A DNA stretch of 64,000 bases, from positions 62,001 to 126,000 of the forward strand of contig JAQUGO010000008.1 of the NCBI GenBank assembly GCA_028684065.1, given 5' to 3'. The stretch is from Sulfurospirillaceae bacterium. GTDB lineage: Bacteria; Campylobacterota; Campylobacteria; Campylobacterales; Sulfurospirillaceae. Both the position numbers and the translations under genes were made by a program. Below the pieces are notes generated by a model. That model saw only the letters and a program-made list of their open reading frames with translations. It did no database searches and had not been told where the DNA came from. Positions 43,089 to 52,298 of the stretch are shown piece after piece. Every line of letters starts with the position of its first letter. Position 1 is the stretch's first letter.

Positions 43089-45053
43089 TTAAGTAAACAA
43101 AGTAGCACTGGGTTCTGCTATATAATAGCCTTGTGAGTAATCGATACCTAGCGCACAGACGGTGTCAAATATTTCTTTCGTTGAAACATATTCGGCAACT
43201 GTTTTCATATTTCGAGCTTGCGCAAATGTGATAATAGCTTTAACAATATCGATTGAACCATCGTTGATATTAATATTTTTAATAATTGATCCATCTATCT
43301 TAATATAGGTAGCGCTTAGTTTGATAAGGTAATCAAAATTGGAATAGCCTGAGCCAAAATCATCAATAGCCAGTCTACACCCGCACGTTTTTGCACGTTC
43401 TAAAAACATTAAAACATCTTGGTTGTTTTTCATATTTTCTGATTCCACAAGTTCTATAATAACTTGCTTATGAACATCATAAGTATGAATACTCTCCCAT
43501 AGGCACGCTCTTGTTTCTTCACTTAAAATATCACTCATGGTTAGGTTGATGGAAAAGTCCAGTCCTGTCTGGTAAAAGGTTTTACATGTTTTTTGAATCA
43601 TTTGTTTGGTAATATCGGGGTATTGTCTGGTTTTTTTGGCAATTTCTAGAAAATAATAGGGAGTTATGATTTCATCTTTGTCAATAATTCGTGCTAAGGA
43701 TTCGTATTTTTCGATGACACGTGTTCTATTATTGAAAATAGGCTGAAAAAATGGTGTAATGGTACTTTTATCAATAGCCTCTTTGATTTTATTGGCCCAG
43801 TACATATTAAGTTCATACTCTTTAGCGAGCTCAATCTCTTTGCGGTATTCACAAAAGAGAGAATTTTGGCTTTTCGCATAATTTTTAGCAATATCGACAG
43901 TGGAAAGCAAGTCCTCCGGTTTTTCGCGAGAGATTGCCATCACGACAGAGAAAAAAATTGTTTTATCATCAAGAAGTACAGCTTGATTATTAAGGCTAGT
44001 ATGCAATTTTTCGGCCATTGTATCAAAATCTGCTTGATACTTTTGATCGACCAAAATGATAAATTCATCCGCATTAATACGGTATAAATTTAGGTTTTCT
44101 GGAAGCAGTGTTAAGAGTTGTATTGCGAAGACTTTTAAGAGCGCATCACCAACTTTATAACCGTAAAAATCATTCACTTCACCAAAACGAACGATATCAA
44201 AAAGAATAAGATAGGGTGCGTTTGCCTTTTTGATATCGAGTAAGAGTTTAAAGCGATTGCCAACACCAGTGATATAATCCGTTTGAGCTTGTATTTTAAG
44301 ATTATTCGTAGCGGTCATAAGCTCTGTAACATCATGACGAACGCCAATATACTTTGTAATATTTCCTTGATAATCAAGTAGCGGAGAGATTGAAACACTC
44401 GAATAAAAAGAGCTCCCGTCTTTTCGTTTATTTTTTAAAAGGCCTTTCCATATTTTTTTATTTTGAATCGTTGACCACAACTGTTTAAAGGTCTCTTTTG
44501 TGCTATCTGGGTGACGCATAATATTATGAGGTTTTCCTAAAATTTCATCAAGAGTATAACCAGAGTTATTTAAAAATTCTTTATTGGCATGAACGATATT
44601 TCCATCAAGATTAGCTATTGTAATGGTATTGTTGGAGTCTAGAATTTCTTTGTATGTTTCGAGTTCAATCTGTGCTGTTTTATGGGCTGTAATATCATTA
44701 ATATAGCCAAAAAAGTGCACAACATCGCCTTGTTGATTACGAATAATCTGAACATTTTTTTCGACCCAAATAATGGTTCCATCTTTGTGTCTAAGTCTAT
44801 AGGGCGTATGCTTAAATCGCGTGGCTTGAGAATGTGAAAAGAACTCTATTTCATGCCTAAAAAGGGGTAAATCATTCGGATAGATAAGGTCTAAGCAATA
44901 TATTAAGCCATTTTCTAGCTCTTCTTTATTATATCCCAAAAGAGATTGGACATTCTGACTTACGTATAAAACGCTCCACTTTTCATCTGGCTTGCATTTA
45001 AAAAAAACAGTAGGGCTTAGATTGAGATAATTCTCAAAATTATTCTGAATCAT
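43089..45053 (-). CDS. PAS-PAS-GGDEF-EAL signalling protein
   Basis: 654 aa, soluble. The first PAS domain (~5-120) has a typical PAC extension (RLRHKDGTIIWVEKNVQ). The second (~135-255) is Aer-like (NIMRHPDSTKETF). The GGDEF site is degenerate (INADEF), so cyclase activity is unlikely. The EAL domain keeps the metal residues (KYESLAR for EAL, IDDFGSGYSN, AEYVS), so it probably degrades c-di-GMP. A TATAAT on the minus strand at 45115-45110 gives it its own promoter. Aer-like PAS suggests redox or oxygen sensing, in keeping with the respiratory genes on both sides. Confidence 0.88.
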   Translation of the reverse strand: MIQNNFENYLNLSPTVFFKCKPDEKWSVLYVSQNVQSLLGYNKEELENGLIYCLDLIYPNDLPLFRHEIEFFSHSQATRFKHTPYRLRHKDGTIIWVEKNVQIIRNQQGDVVHFFGYINDITAHKTAQIELETYKEILDSNNTITIANLDGNIVHANKEFLNNSGYTLDEILGKPHNIMRHPDSTKETFKQLWSTIQNKKIWKGLLKNKRKDGSSFYSSVSISPLLDYQGNITKYIGVRHDVTELMTATNNLKIQAQTDYITGVGNRFKLLLDIKKANAPYLILFDIVRFGEVNDFYGYKVGDALLKVFAIQLLTLLPENLNLYRINADEFIILVDQKYQADFDTMAEKLHTSLNNQAVLLDDKTIFFSVVMAISREKPEDLLSTVDIAKNYAKSQNSLFCEYRKEIELAKEYELNMYWANKIKEAIDKSTITPFFQPIFNNRTRVIEKYESLARIIDKDEIITPYYFLEIAKKTRQYPDITKQMIQKTCKTFYQTGLDFSINLTMSDILSEETRACLWESIHTYDVHKQVIIELVESENMKNNQDVLMFLERAKTCGCRLAIDDFGSGYSNFDYLIKLSATYIKIDGSIIKNININDGSIDIVKAIITFAQARNMKTVAEYVSTKEIFDTVCALGIDYSQGYYIAEPSATLFT

Positions 45054-45175
45054 TACATAATTCCTAAAATAGTAAGTTTTTTTGCCGAATTGCTAATTAA
45101 TGAGGTACGATTATACCACGTAAAAAAGTTTTTTTTAGTCGCTTGCATTAATTGATACGAATTATAAATGGCTGG

Positions 45176-46942
45176 TTATGAAAGAATAATTTCAAATACA
45201 GCTCCACCTTCTTCATTGTAAACAATAAGCCAACCTTTTTGGTTCTTTTCCACAATATTCTTTGTCATATAAAGGCCTATGCCAGTACCACTGCTCGCAT
45301 GTTTTGAAGAGACATAGGGTTCAAAGATTTTAGTGATAGGCTCAAAAGTGATTCCTCCGCCATTATCTTTAATTTTGATAACTTTTTTAGCATTTCTTTC
45401 AAAAATAGAGACACTAATTTTTGGGTTTATGATTGCTCGTTCGATGAGTACATCTTTAGCGTTGCCAAGAATATTTAAAATCGCTTGTGTCAACTCGCTT
45501 TCTAATCCTTCAATATACAATTTACATTCCTCATGGACTTCAATGGTGATATGATGATTTTTTAAAGCCGCGCTTAGAAGATAAAAAGATTTATAATAAG
45601 CATCATTAATACAAAACGTTGTTATTTTCTCGTTTGTCGAAAAAAAGTTACGAAAATCATCGATAGTTTGAGACATATGCGTGATCAGATTTTCGGCTTT
45701 ATATGTGATATTTTTAAGTTCTTTACTGTTGAGAATTCCCTGCTCAAAACAGACTTCTAATCGTATAAATAAGCTTCCTAACTCGGTCAAAGGCTGTCTC
45801 CATTGATGTGCGATATTGCCTATCATCTCTCCCATGCTCGCAAGTTTATCTTGCCGAATCATAATACGTTCTTTTTCCATAGTCTCTTCTTCTTTAAGAA
45901 GTCTATTTTTTATTTCTTCTTTAACTCGCGCTTCTAAATTTTTATTGGTTAAAAGGAGATCGTGCTCGCTTTGTTGAAGTTTACGGTTCGTTTCATTAAG
46001 TTTTTTGGTCAAAATATTGAAGCCAAAATTGACCACAAAAGCACTTAGTATGATAAAGATAAAAGAGATAACAAATGTCTTTTTAATCCAGTAAAAAAGC
46101 TCTTGCTTATGCTCAGTTGTTTCATACAAAAAAACAAAACGCGCAAGGTTTTGGGCATCTTTATTGATGATATAAAAAATTTCTGTGGTAAAAGTTCTTT
46201 CTCCTAACCTTAGGGTATCGGTAGAGCAGGCCGAAAGGTCTTTGAATATATCACTTGATTGTAGCGCAAGAGGTAAGGTACTAGAAAGGAGTTGAAAATT
46301 GCAAATCATAGGTAATGTTTTATTTCTTGATCCGTAAATATCAGTATTGACAAATAGCGATGTTTGAATTCCTAATGTTTGTTTCATATAATGAAGAAAA
46401 TAGTTAATATCTACAACAAATTCAACCATTCCAATAAATACTCCATTTTCTAAAGATGGAACAAAAATATTATAGGTGAACTCATTTTTTTTCATACTAA
46501 ACATTGCATAACTTTTGCCTTCTTGAATATCCCCAATAATATGCTGCTCAAAAGGGAGTTGACTAAAAGAAAACAGTGGGGTAAACGCATTATCGTAAAA
46601 TCTTACATCTTTAAGGTAGGGATTCTCAATTTGGATTTCATCCCAATTAGATTGAAGTAAGGTATGAATTTGAGAGATATTTTTCTCTTTAAGGGCTTGT
46701 TTAATGGCGTTAGAACTCATGCATGAAACCCCTCTATGGGTAAAAAATTTCAAAGCAGAATCTGAAGACTGTTGATAAGCATTGACGATTTCATAGGAGA
46801 AAGCATCTTCACTGTGCGTCAGAGTACTTTTGAGCTCTTGATAACGAATAAGTCCTAAAATAAGAAAAAAAAGAATAAAAAAAAGAAGTAAAGGAATCAT
46901 CGTTTTAATTTTAGGAGTGAGTGAAATTTCATGTATTTTCAT
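45176..46942 (-). CDS. membrane sensor histidine kinase
   Basis: 588 aa. Two membrane segments (~15-35 and ~290-312) flank a ~250-aa periplasmic sensor of the double-Cache type. A coiled coil (~315-370) leads to the HisKA box GNIAHQWRQPLTELG and an ATPase domain with LNILGNAKDVL, IKDNGGG and GTGIGLYMTK. The HQWRQPL form is common in Campylobacterota. It overlaps its response regulator by 4 bp. Location between two copies of a molybdoenzyme operon suggests it senses the substrate of that enzyme in the periplasm. Confidence 0.9.
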   Translation of the reverse strand: MKIHEISLTPKIKTMIPLLLFFILFFLILGLIRYQELKSTLTHSEDAFSYEIVNAYQQSSDSALKFFTHRGVSCMSSNAIKQALKEKNISQIHTLLQSNWDEIQIENPYLKDVRFYDNAFTPLFSFSQLPFEQHIIGDIQEGKSYAMFSMKKNEFTYNIFVPSLENGVFIGMVEFVVDINYFLHYMKQTLGIQTSLFVNTDIYGSRNKTLPMICNFQLLSSTLPLALQSSDIFKDLSACSTDTLRLGERTFTTEIFYIINKDAQNLARFVFLYETTEHKQELFYWIKKTFVISFIFIILSAFVVNFGFNILTKKLNETNRKLQQSEHDLLLTNKNLEARVKEEIKNRLLKEEETMEKERIMIRQDKLASMGEMIGNIAHQWRQPLTELGSLFIRLEVCFEQGILNSKELKNITYKAENLITHMSQTIDDFRNFFSTNEKITTFCINDAYYKSFYLLSAALKNHHITIEVHEECKLYIEGLESELTQAILNILGNAKDVLIERAIINPKISVSIFERNAKKVIKIKDNGGGITFEPITKIFEPYVSSKHASSGTGIGLYMTKNIVEKNQKGWLIVYNEEGGAVFEIILS

Positions 46943-47628
46943 TGTTCAGAATCCATCGTATAGCCAATGCCAAAAATATTATGTATTAGAGGTGCAGGGA
47001 GTTTTTTTCGCAACACTTTCACTAAAGATTTCAAAGCTTCTTTGCTGACTATTTCCCATCCCCAAATGGATTCAATGAGTTCTTCGAATGAAAAAATCTT
47101 TGAAGGTTGTTGACTCATAAGCTCTATAAGCTTCAATTCATGCAACGAAAGAGGAATTTTTGTTTGTTTAAAGAAAAGATTTTTTGTAACATAATCAAAG
47201 GTATAACTATTTTTCAAGGTGATGCATTCTTTTCCTTTTATACGTTTGATAAGACATTCTTCAATTGCATTTAAAAGAGAATTTTTTGAAAAAGGTTTAA
47301 GGAGATAACGCGTAATGTTAAGTTCAATAGCCCTAAAAAGGTAGGGTTGTTCTGTATGAGCTGTGAGAACAATAACAGGGATTTCTTGATTTGTTTTACG
47401 AATAAGCGTTAGTACCTCAATGCCATCATACTTTGGCATGCAGATATCAAAGATGAGTAAATCGGGGTTTTTTTCTTCAAACAATTCAAGAGCCTCTTGT
47501 CCATCCTTGGCAACAAAAACATCTTTGAAGAGTAAAGAGAGAACAAAACTGATGTTTTCACGAATACCTTCTTCATCTTCAGCATATAAAACTCTAATGT
47601 TTTTATATAAAGAAGTATTGTTAACCAT
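46939..47628 (-). CDS. OmpR-type response regulator for the molybdoenzyme region
   Basis: About 229 aa from the third codon ATG, chosen because AAGG lies 6-7 nt upstream; two further in-frame codons begin at 47634. The receiver has EDE, phosphoacceptor in LLIFDICMPKYDG, and LLKPFSK. The winged helix follows (LSLHELKLIELM, FGIGYTM). It is co-transcribed with the Cache kinase. Likely targets are the promoters bearing spaced G-tract repeats in this region, including its own. Confidence 0.9.
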   Translation of the reverse strand: MVNNTSLYKNIRVLYAEDEEGIRENISFVLSLLFKDVFVAKDGQEALELFEEKNPDLLIFDICMPKYDGIEVLTLIRKTNQEIPVIVLTAHTEQPYLFRAIELNITRYLLKPFSKNSLLNAIEECLIKRIKGKECITLKNSYTFDYVTKNLFFKQTKIPLSLHELKLIELMSQQPSKIFSFEELIESIWGWEIVSKEALKSLVKVLRKKLPAPLIHNIFGIGYTMDSEQ

Positions 47629-47685
47629 TATCATCCTTTGTGTAGTCCACCAAATATAAATATTTTAAGAGTACTGTATCTTAGC

Positions 47686-47703
47686 ATTAGGGGCAAATTA
47701 GGG
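47686..47703 (-). promoter_or_regulatory. direct-repeat site upstream of the two-component operon
   Basis: ATTAGGGG (47686-47693) and ATTAGGG (47697-47703) are repeated 11 bp apart, ~60 bp before the regulator start. They resemble the G-tract repeats ahead of the ArsC-like gene and operon copy 1 and could mediate autoregulation. Confidence 0.45.
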
Positions 47704-47727
47704 TTATATGATAGTAAAGTAACATTA

Positions 47728-47757
47728 TACCCCAATTTATACGTATAAATTGGGGTA
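47728..47757. repeat. perfect 30-bp palindrome after molybdoenzyme operon copy 2
   Basis: Arms TACCCCAATTTAT and ATAAATTGGGGTA with centre ACGT make a perfect 30-bp palindrome, 18 nt after the cytochrome b stop. TATAAT overlaps its edge on the minus strand (47729-47724), followed by ~100 bp to the two-component operon. It may serve as terminator, promoter/operator, or both. Confidence 0.8.
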
Positions 47758-47774
47758 AATTGAGGCTAAAAGGG

Positions 47775-48470
47775 TTAGAGTTTTTGAAGCTTTCGGTACC
47801 ACAAAGAGTGATGTTCTTTGACGTACTCTTCATCCATTTCACCTGTTTTAAACATCGCTTTATACGCTGCTTGATTGGCAGGATGTGTTGCAAAGTAGAT
47901 ATGAATTAGAAGTGTAACTGCAAGAACAATAAAGCTTATCGCATGAGCTCCTCGTGCGATAGAGATAATGTCGTGTGTAATGGCACTTCTGAAAATCAGA
48001 ATATAACCAGAGATAACGATAACAACCATACACACTGTCAAAAGCCACGCACTTGCTTTTTGTCCTGTATTCATCTTACCAAATTCGGCGTGTTCAAGGT
48101 CGATATAATTTTTCTTCATCTCACCGATACCTTCAAATACAGCACTCGCACCCCATTTATCAGGCCAGATACTCAAAGTTAATACTTTTTGTGTCATCGA
48201 AATCACAAAAGGAATCATGATGGCCGTAAAGGTAAAGGCACTGAGCCAGTGAATCACACGCAGAAAAGAGATACCAGAAGCCAAGATACCTTCGCTATTC
48301 ATATCCCCTGCTAAAAAGTTAATCGAATGACCAATCCCATAGGCGATAAAATGAAACTTCTCTGATAAAATTGGAAGTCCACTTAATGTTAAAAAAGCAA
48401 CAAAGTGAATCATATGTTTATGAAACCACATATCCAATGAGCTATAGGCTAAAACGGTTTTAGTTTTCAT
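47775..48470 (-). CDS. FdnI-like cytochrome b subunit, copy 2
   Basis: 231 aa from the ATG at 48470, behind AAAGGAA; the longer frame lies inside the Fe-S gene. The four-helix pattern and haem histidines match copy 1 (HKHMIHF, RVIHWLSAF, HAISFIV, IHIYFATH). Differences from copy 1 are scattered and mostly conservative. It should form the menaquinol-facing subunit of complex 2. Confidence 0.9.
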   Translation of the reverse strand: MKTKTVLAYSSLDMWFHKHMIHFVAFLTLSGLPILSEKFHFIAYGIGHSINFLAGDMNSEGILASGISFLRVIHWLSAFTFTAIMIPFVISMTQKVLTLSIWPDKWGASAVFEGIGEMKKNYIDLEHAEFGKMNTGQKASAWLLTVCMVVIVISGYILIFRSAITHDIISIARGAHAISFIVLAVTLLIHIYFATHPANQAAYKAMFKTGEMDEEYVKEHHSLWYRKLQKL

Positions 48471-49272
48471 GGCTATTTCCTTTTTCTGCAATTTTTTTCT
48501 TGCGTTTATCGAGCCAATAGATAAAGTGCGCTGTCGTTCCAAGTGCGACAGCCACCGTCATTACAGCACCAGCCACTTTAGCGGTATCTCTCCATTGCAT
48601 AAGAGTTCGCTCAGGTTTTGTGTCAAGTTTGTACGCTTCTAATTCTGTTTCTTCAACGATGGTTATCCACTTAAGATGCCCCACATAATCATTGAGTTTA
48701 TCAGCGCCATAAACGATATATTTTTTACCCGTTTTTTCAGTGTATAAAGCAGCCCTTTTTTTGGCTTCCTCAATAACATTTTCCGCATTTCCAGAAAACA
48801 TAGCAAGGGTGGGGCATGCTTCAACACAACTTTGTTTCAAGCCATTTTCCACGCGATCATAACAGCCTGTACACTTGTAGGCTTTACCGTTTTCTTTACT
48901 GTAAACAGGTACATCAAAAGGACATGCATCGCCACAACTTTGACAGCCGATACACGCTTTGGCATTAATCACGACTTCACCACCAGAGCGTGTTGTTATA
49001 GCGCCTGTTGGACAGATACCTTGGCATGGGGCATTTTCACAATGGTTGCAGTGGTGAAAAGCAGTAACTTGCCTAGCATTAGGATAAACGCCTATTTCTT
49101 TACGAATGGGGGTTAAATAATTAAAATGAGGCATAGTCGCTTGTACGCTTTGTTCCACATTCATTACACCTTCTCGTTGCAAACGCACGCGATTTTCAAC
49201 CGAACAATTAATCATACATGCAAAACAACGGATGCATGCTTGTGTGTCATAACATTTGATTTGCTGTTTCAT
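48460..49272 (-). CDS. four-cluster ferredoxin subunit with C-terminal membrane anchor, copy 2
   Basis: 270 aa, the same length as copy 1, with all four cysteine groups retained (CIRCFACMINC, CNHCENAPCQGIC, CIGCQSCGDAC, CTGCYDRV with CVEACPT). The C-terminal helix (VMTVAVALGTTAHFIYWL) and basic tail are also kept. It overlaps the catalytic gene by 4 bp and the cytochrome gene by 11 bp. Confidence 0.9.
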   Translation of the reverse strand: MKQQIKCYDTQACIRCFACMINCSVENRVRLQREGVMNVEQSVQATMPHFNYLTPIRKEIGVYPNARQVTAFHHCNHCENAPCQGICPTGAITTRSGGEVVINAKACIGCQSCGDACPFDVPVYSKENGKAYKCTGCYDRVENGLKQSCVEACPTLAMFSGNAENVIEEAKKRAALYTEKTGKKYIVYGADKLNDYVGHLKWITIVEETELEAYKLDTKPERTLMQWRDTAKVAGAVMTVAVALGTTAHFIYWLDKRKKKIAEKGNSHEN

Positions 49273-51821
49273 ACGGATTTCCTTATGCTAACGATAAAAT
49301 CTTGAGCAGGTTGCCCTGTTGTTAATGGATTGAAGGTAAAGTTGGCGATATGATTAGGGTTAAAGCCTATTTTGTTGACATTGCGAAGAAAGTGTGTCAT
49401 CGTATTGTAAAAGCCAGCTCCCGTGCCATAGTAGCAAAAGAGTGCGTCAGGATGAACGGTGTCACTGAGCACAACGCGCGCTTTATTCATCATCTCAGGT
49501 TTATCAATATTGATGATTTCAACGATATCATTCGTTTTGAGTTTTAACGCTTTACCTTTTTCACGGTTAATAAACACAGCATCTGTATTGGTTGCCTCAT
49601 TGATGGTTTGCAACAAAGTATTGTTTTTTGTTTGTTGACCTGTAAACGTTCCTAAAGGATGAAAACCCGTTATCGGTATAAACTCATTGTTACTAAGTTT
49701 CGCTTTTTGTTGAATCCAAAAAGGTTTATTATAAACAGGTAGTGGCGAGGCATAGTCTGCTTTATCAAAGCCTTTTTCTGTAAATTCAGCTTTTTTATTG
49801 GCTAGGAATGTTGAATAAAGTTCAATTTTGCCAGTAGGGGTACCTTTGGCTTTGATGCCATAATGCTTTTCACCTACCCAAACGCGACCATTTAAGATGG
49901 ATTCTAGTGGAGGAATGGTCGCCATTTCAGCCTCATTGAGACCGCTTAATTTACTGTACTGTTTTTTCCAAATTGACATCATGCCTTCACGTTCAAATTC
50001 ACCAAAATATTGCTCAAAAAGTTCAGGTTTAAGTGTTCGTTTTGCCAACTGTAGGATAATCCAATAGCCATCTTTGGATTCATATAAAGGTTCAATGGCT
50101 TTACGGTTGACACCGATAGTTGGGATAGGCGTTTTATACGAAGTATTAATTGCTTCATCTCTTTCCATAAAGGTACAATCAGGCATTACGATATCCGCGT
50201 ACATAATCGTTTCATTTAAAAAAGGAGAAATCGCCACAATCATCTCGAGTTTTTGAAGCCCTTGAATAATCTCACGGCTTCCTGCTGAGCCACCGACGAT
50301 ATTTTGTCCTGAAAAGATAGCCACACGTTGTTTGTAAGGTTTCTCACTCAGAAGTGTTTTTATCCATGTTCGTCGATAATGTTTATCGCTCATAAAATTT
50401 GAATTAATATCATTTTTAAGATACCACTGTGAGATCGAAGTATCTTTGGTTTTAGGCGCGTGCATATACCCTGTTGTCTTAACACTACGGTTGTAAAATA
50501 CACCACCTTTAACGCCAAAAGCACCAAGAAGAACATTGATTTGTGTAATGAGAAGTTTTTCACGCAAGGAAGAAGCATAACGCTCTGAACGGTATCCACG
50601 CTCGATAAAACAGGCAGGTTTGGTATCATTGAGTTTTTTAGAGATGTCAATAATATTTTGTGCAGGGATAGAAGTCTCTTCTTGTACCCATTCAGGAGTA
50701 AAAAATTTAACTTCCTCTTTCATCATCTCTAAAGCTGTCTTACATGCAACGCTTTTACCTTCAATGTCTAGGGTGAAACTTCCAAAAAGAGCACTTGTTT
50801 GGGCTTCAGATTTAAACATGAAACCTTGCTCTGTGGAGACAAGATAATCAAGTATTTCCTCTTTTTTGCCTTTCACCTCTTTTTCAAGTTGGCGTGTTTG
50901 TACCGGAAGGCCTGTTTTAACATCAATGAGCATATCAGAATTGGTATGTTTAGCAAGATAAGCGCTATCAAAATAGTTGTTTTTAAAAATTTCGTGCATT
51001 AATCCTAATAAAAAAGGCCCATCTGTTCCAGGGCGAATGGGTACCCAATTGGCATCGGTTTCACCTGCTTCAGAAGGTTTTCTAGGGTCTACTACTGTTA
51101 CTTGCATTCCATTACGTTTGCCGCGTCCAAACATATTACCCCAGGCATGGCAGACAAGTGCACCACCAGGATTTCGTTGTAATAAAATGCCGTATTTTGC
51201 ATTTTCATAATCAGGGCTGACCGAACCTGTACTTTGATCAGGAACACCACTGGCGAGTTTTCCACCCACAACAGCGGAAAGCCCAACGGTTAATCCATTG
51301 CCAAAGCAAACATCACCATAACCGATAATGTTTGGAGTACCATAAACTTTGAAGAAGTTAGAGTCTAACTCTTGAGCGCTGTTGAACCGCGGTAAAAAGG
51401 CAACAGATTTTTGATCATTTTCAGCTTCAATGGCTTTGAGCTTACCTGCAACTAGGTCAAGCACTTCATCCCATGATGCTTTTCTAAATTTTCCCTCGCC
51501 TCTTTCTCCGACACGAATCAATGGAGTTTTGATGCGGTCTGGGTCATACAAGGCACCCATAGCGGCACGTCCTCGTCCACAAATACCACCATAAGGTGTA
51601 TCCATGTTGGCTTCCATACGTACAATCCTGCCATCACGTACAGTTGCTATCATGGGGCAAAATTGTGCACACATGCGGCAAAGAAGCGGAACTTTTTTCT
51701 CTACACCAAAGTCGACTTGGGTGACCGTAGCAGCTTCAGCTTTCGTTTTGGTAAGAATACTTCCTCCTAGAACAGAACCAACTGCTCCTTTTAAAAAATC
51801 TCGTCTTGATGTCTTACTCAA
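49269..51821 (-). CDS. PhsA/PsrA-type molybdopterin oxidoreductase, copy 2
   Basis: 850 aa with a TTG start behind AGGAGG, a Tat signal (SRRDFLKG), cluster motif CRMCAQFC plus GGICGRG, and the probable Mo-ligand cysteine in YGDVCFGNG. Both copies keep all recognisable cofactor residues, so both look functional. Regions differing most between the copies lie around residues 300-385, which could alter the substrate funnel. As for copy 1, no histidine follows the cysteine, which argues against formate dehydrogenase. Confidence 0.88.
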   Translation of the reverse strand: MSKTSRRDFLKGAVGSVLGGSILTKTKAEAATVTQVDFGVEKKVPLLCRMCAQFCPMIATVRDGRIVRMEANMDTPYGGICGRGRAAMGALYDPDRIKTPLIRVGERGEGKFRKASWDEVLDLVAGKLKAIEAENDQKSVAFLPRFNSAQELDSNFFKVYGTPNIIGYGDVCFGNGLTVGLSAVVGGKLASGVPDQSTGSVSPDYENAKYGILLQRNPGGALVCHAWGNMFGRGKRNGMQVTVVDPRKPSEAGETDANWVPIRPGTDGPFLLGLMHEIFKNNYFDSAYLAKHTNSDMLIDVKTGLPVQTRQLEKEVKGKKEEILDYLVSTEQGFMFKSEAQTSALFGSFTLDIEGKSVACKTALEMMKEEVKFFTPEWVQEETSIPAQNIIDISKKLNDTKPACFIERGYRSERYASSLREKLLITQINVLLGAFGVKGGVFYNRSVKTTGYMHAPKTKDTSISQWYLKNDINSNFMSDKHYRRTWIKTLLSEKPYKQRVAIFSGQNIVGGSAGSREIIQGLQKLEMIVAISPFLNETIMYADIVMPDCTFMERDEAINTSYKTPIPTIGVNRKAIEPLYESKDGYWIILQLAKRTLKPELFEQYFGEFEREGMMSIWKKQYSKLSGLNEAEMATIPPLESILNGRVWVGEKHYGIKAKGTPTGKIELYSTFLANKKAEFTEKGFDKADYASPLPVYNKPFWIQQKAKLSNNEFIPITGFHPLGTFTGQQTKNNTLLQTINEATNTDAVFINREKGKALKLKTNDIVEIINIDKPEMMNKARVVLSDTVHPDALFCYYGTGAGFYNTMTHFLRNVNKIGFNPNHIANFTFNPLTTGQPAQDFIVSIRKSV

Positions 51822-52298
51822 ATTTTCCTCCTAAAATGGATCTAATTTTTGTTGAATCAATATAAATTAGTTGACGAAAGAAATTCTAAACCTTTTGCAT
51901 GATAATTACATAACAAAAATAAATAAAATTAATTAATAGTTTAATCATATAAATTTTTTAGTTTTATAATATATGTGTATAAAATACACATAATGATTCT
52001 ATTTTAGAAAGGTTAAGTAAATTTTACTTGAAAATGTCACGAGAATACAAGGGCTTTAGAAATTAATAGGCTTAATATCTGAATTTATTTCTGATACATA
52101 TGAAGATAATTTTAAGTTACTATTAGAAACAATAAAGTAAATATCTTTGTAATTATTAATAAATTGACGAATAAAATTTTAAAATTATAGGTAGAAACAA
52201 TCAATAACGCTAGCAAAAAAGTTTTTTGATAAGGATTTTAGTATGTTATTTGAAAATCTAAATAATTAACTGTATTGTACAACGAAGGTAAAGTAGGA
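51822..52298. other. 477-bp AT-rich gap upstream of operon copy 2
   Basis: The stretch is very AT-rich and carries the presumed promoter of operon copy 2 on the minus strand. It has the inverted repeat at 51972-51992. On the plus strand a 26-codon open stretch without a start (about 52059-52139, containing EFISDTYEDNF) looks like a possible gene remnant. No RNA gene or G-tract repeat is seen. Confidence 0.45.
51972..51992. promoter_or_regulatory. inverted repeat, candidate operator of operon copy 2
   Basis: TATGTGTAT and ATACACATA flank AAA; the TGTG...CACA core resembles CRP/FNR-family half-sites in outline. It lies ~150 bp before the TTG of the catalytic gene. Regulator unknown. Confidence 0.4.

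Larger units (their letters stand above)
47728..51821 (-). repeat. duplicated molybdoenzyme operon, copy 2
   Basis: Direct repeat of 38290-42388 with identical gene lengths and overlaps. Its upstream region differs: no G-tract repeats are seen, and instead there is a long AT-rich stretch with an inverted repeat, so the two copies are probably regulated differently. Confidence 0.85.

Noticed and set aside
39836-51821. Formate dehydrogenase as identity of the two molybdoenzymes
   Set aside because: The FdnH/FdnI-like partners suggest it, but the Mo-ligand cysteine is not followed by the essential histidine and the surrounding motif is Psr/Phs-like.
38290-51821. Composite transposon made by the two 4.1-kb copies
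   Set aside because: No transposase, terminal repeats or target duplications are seen; the copies contain only respiratory genes.
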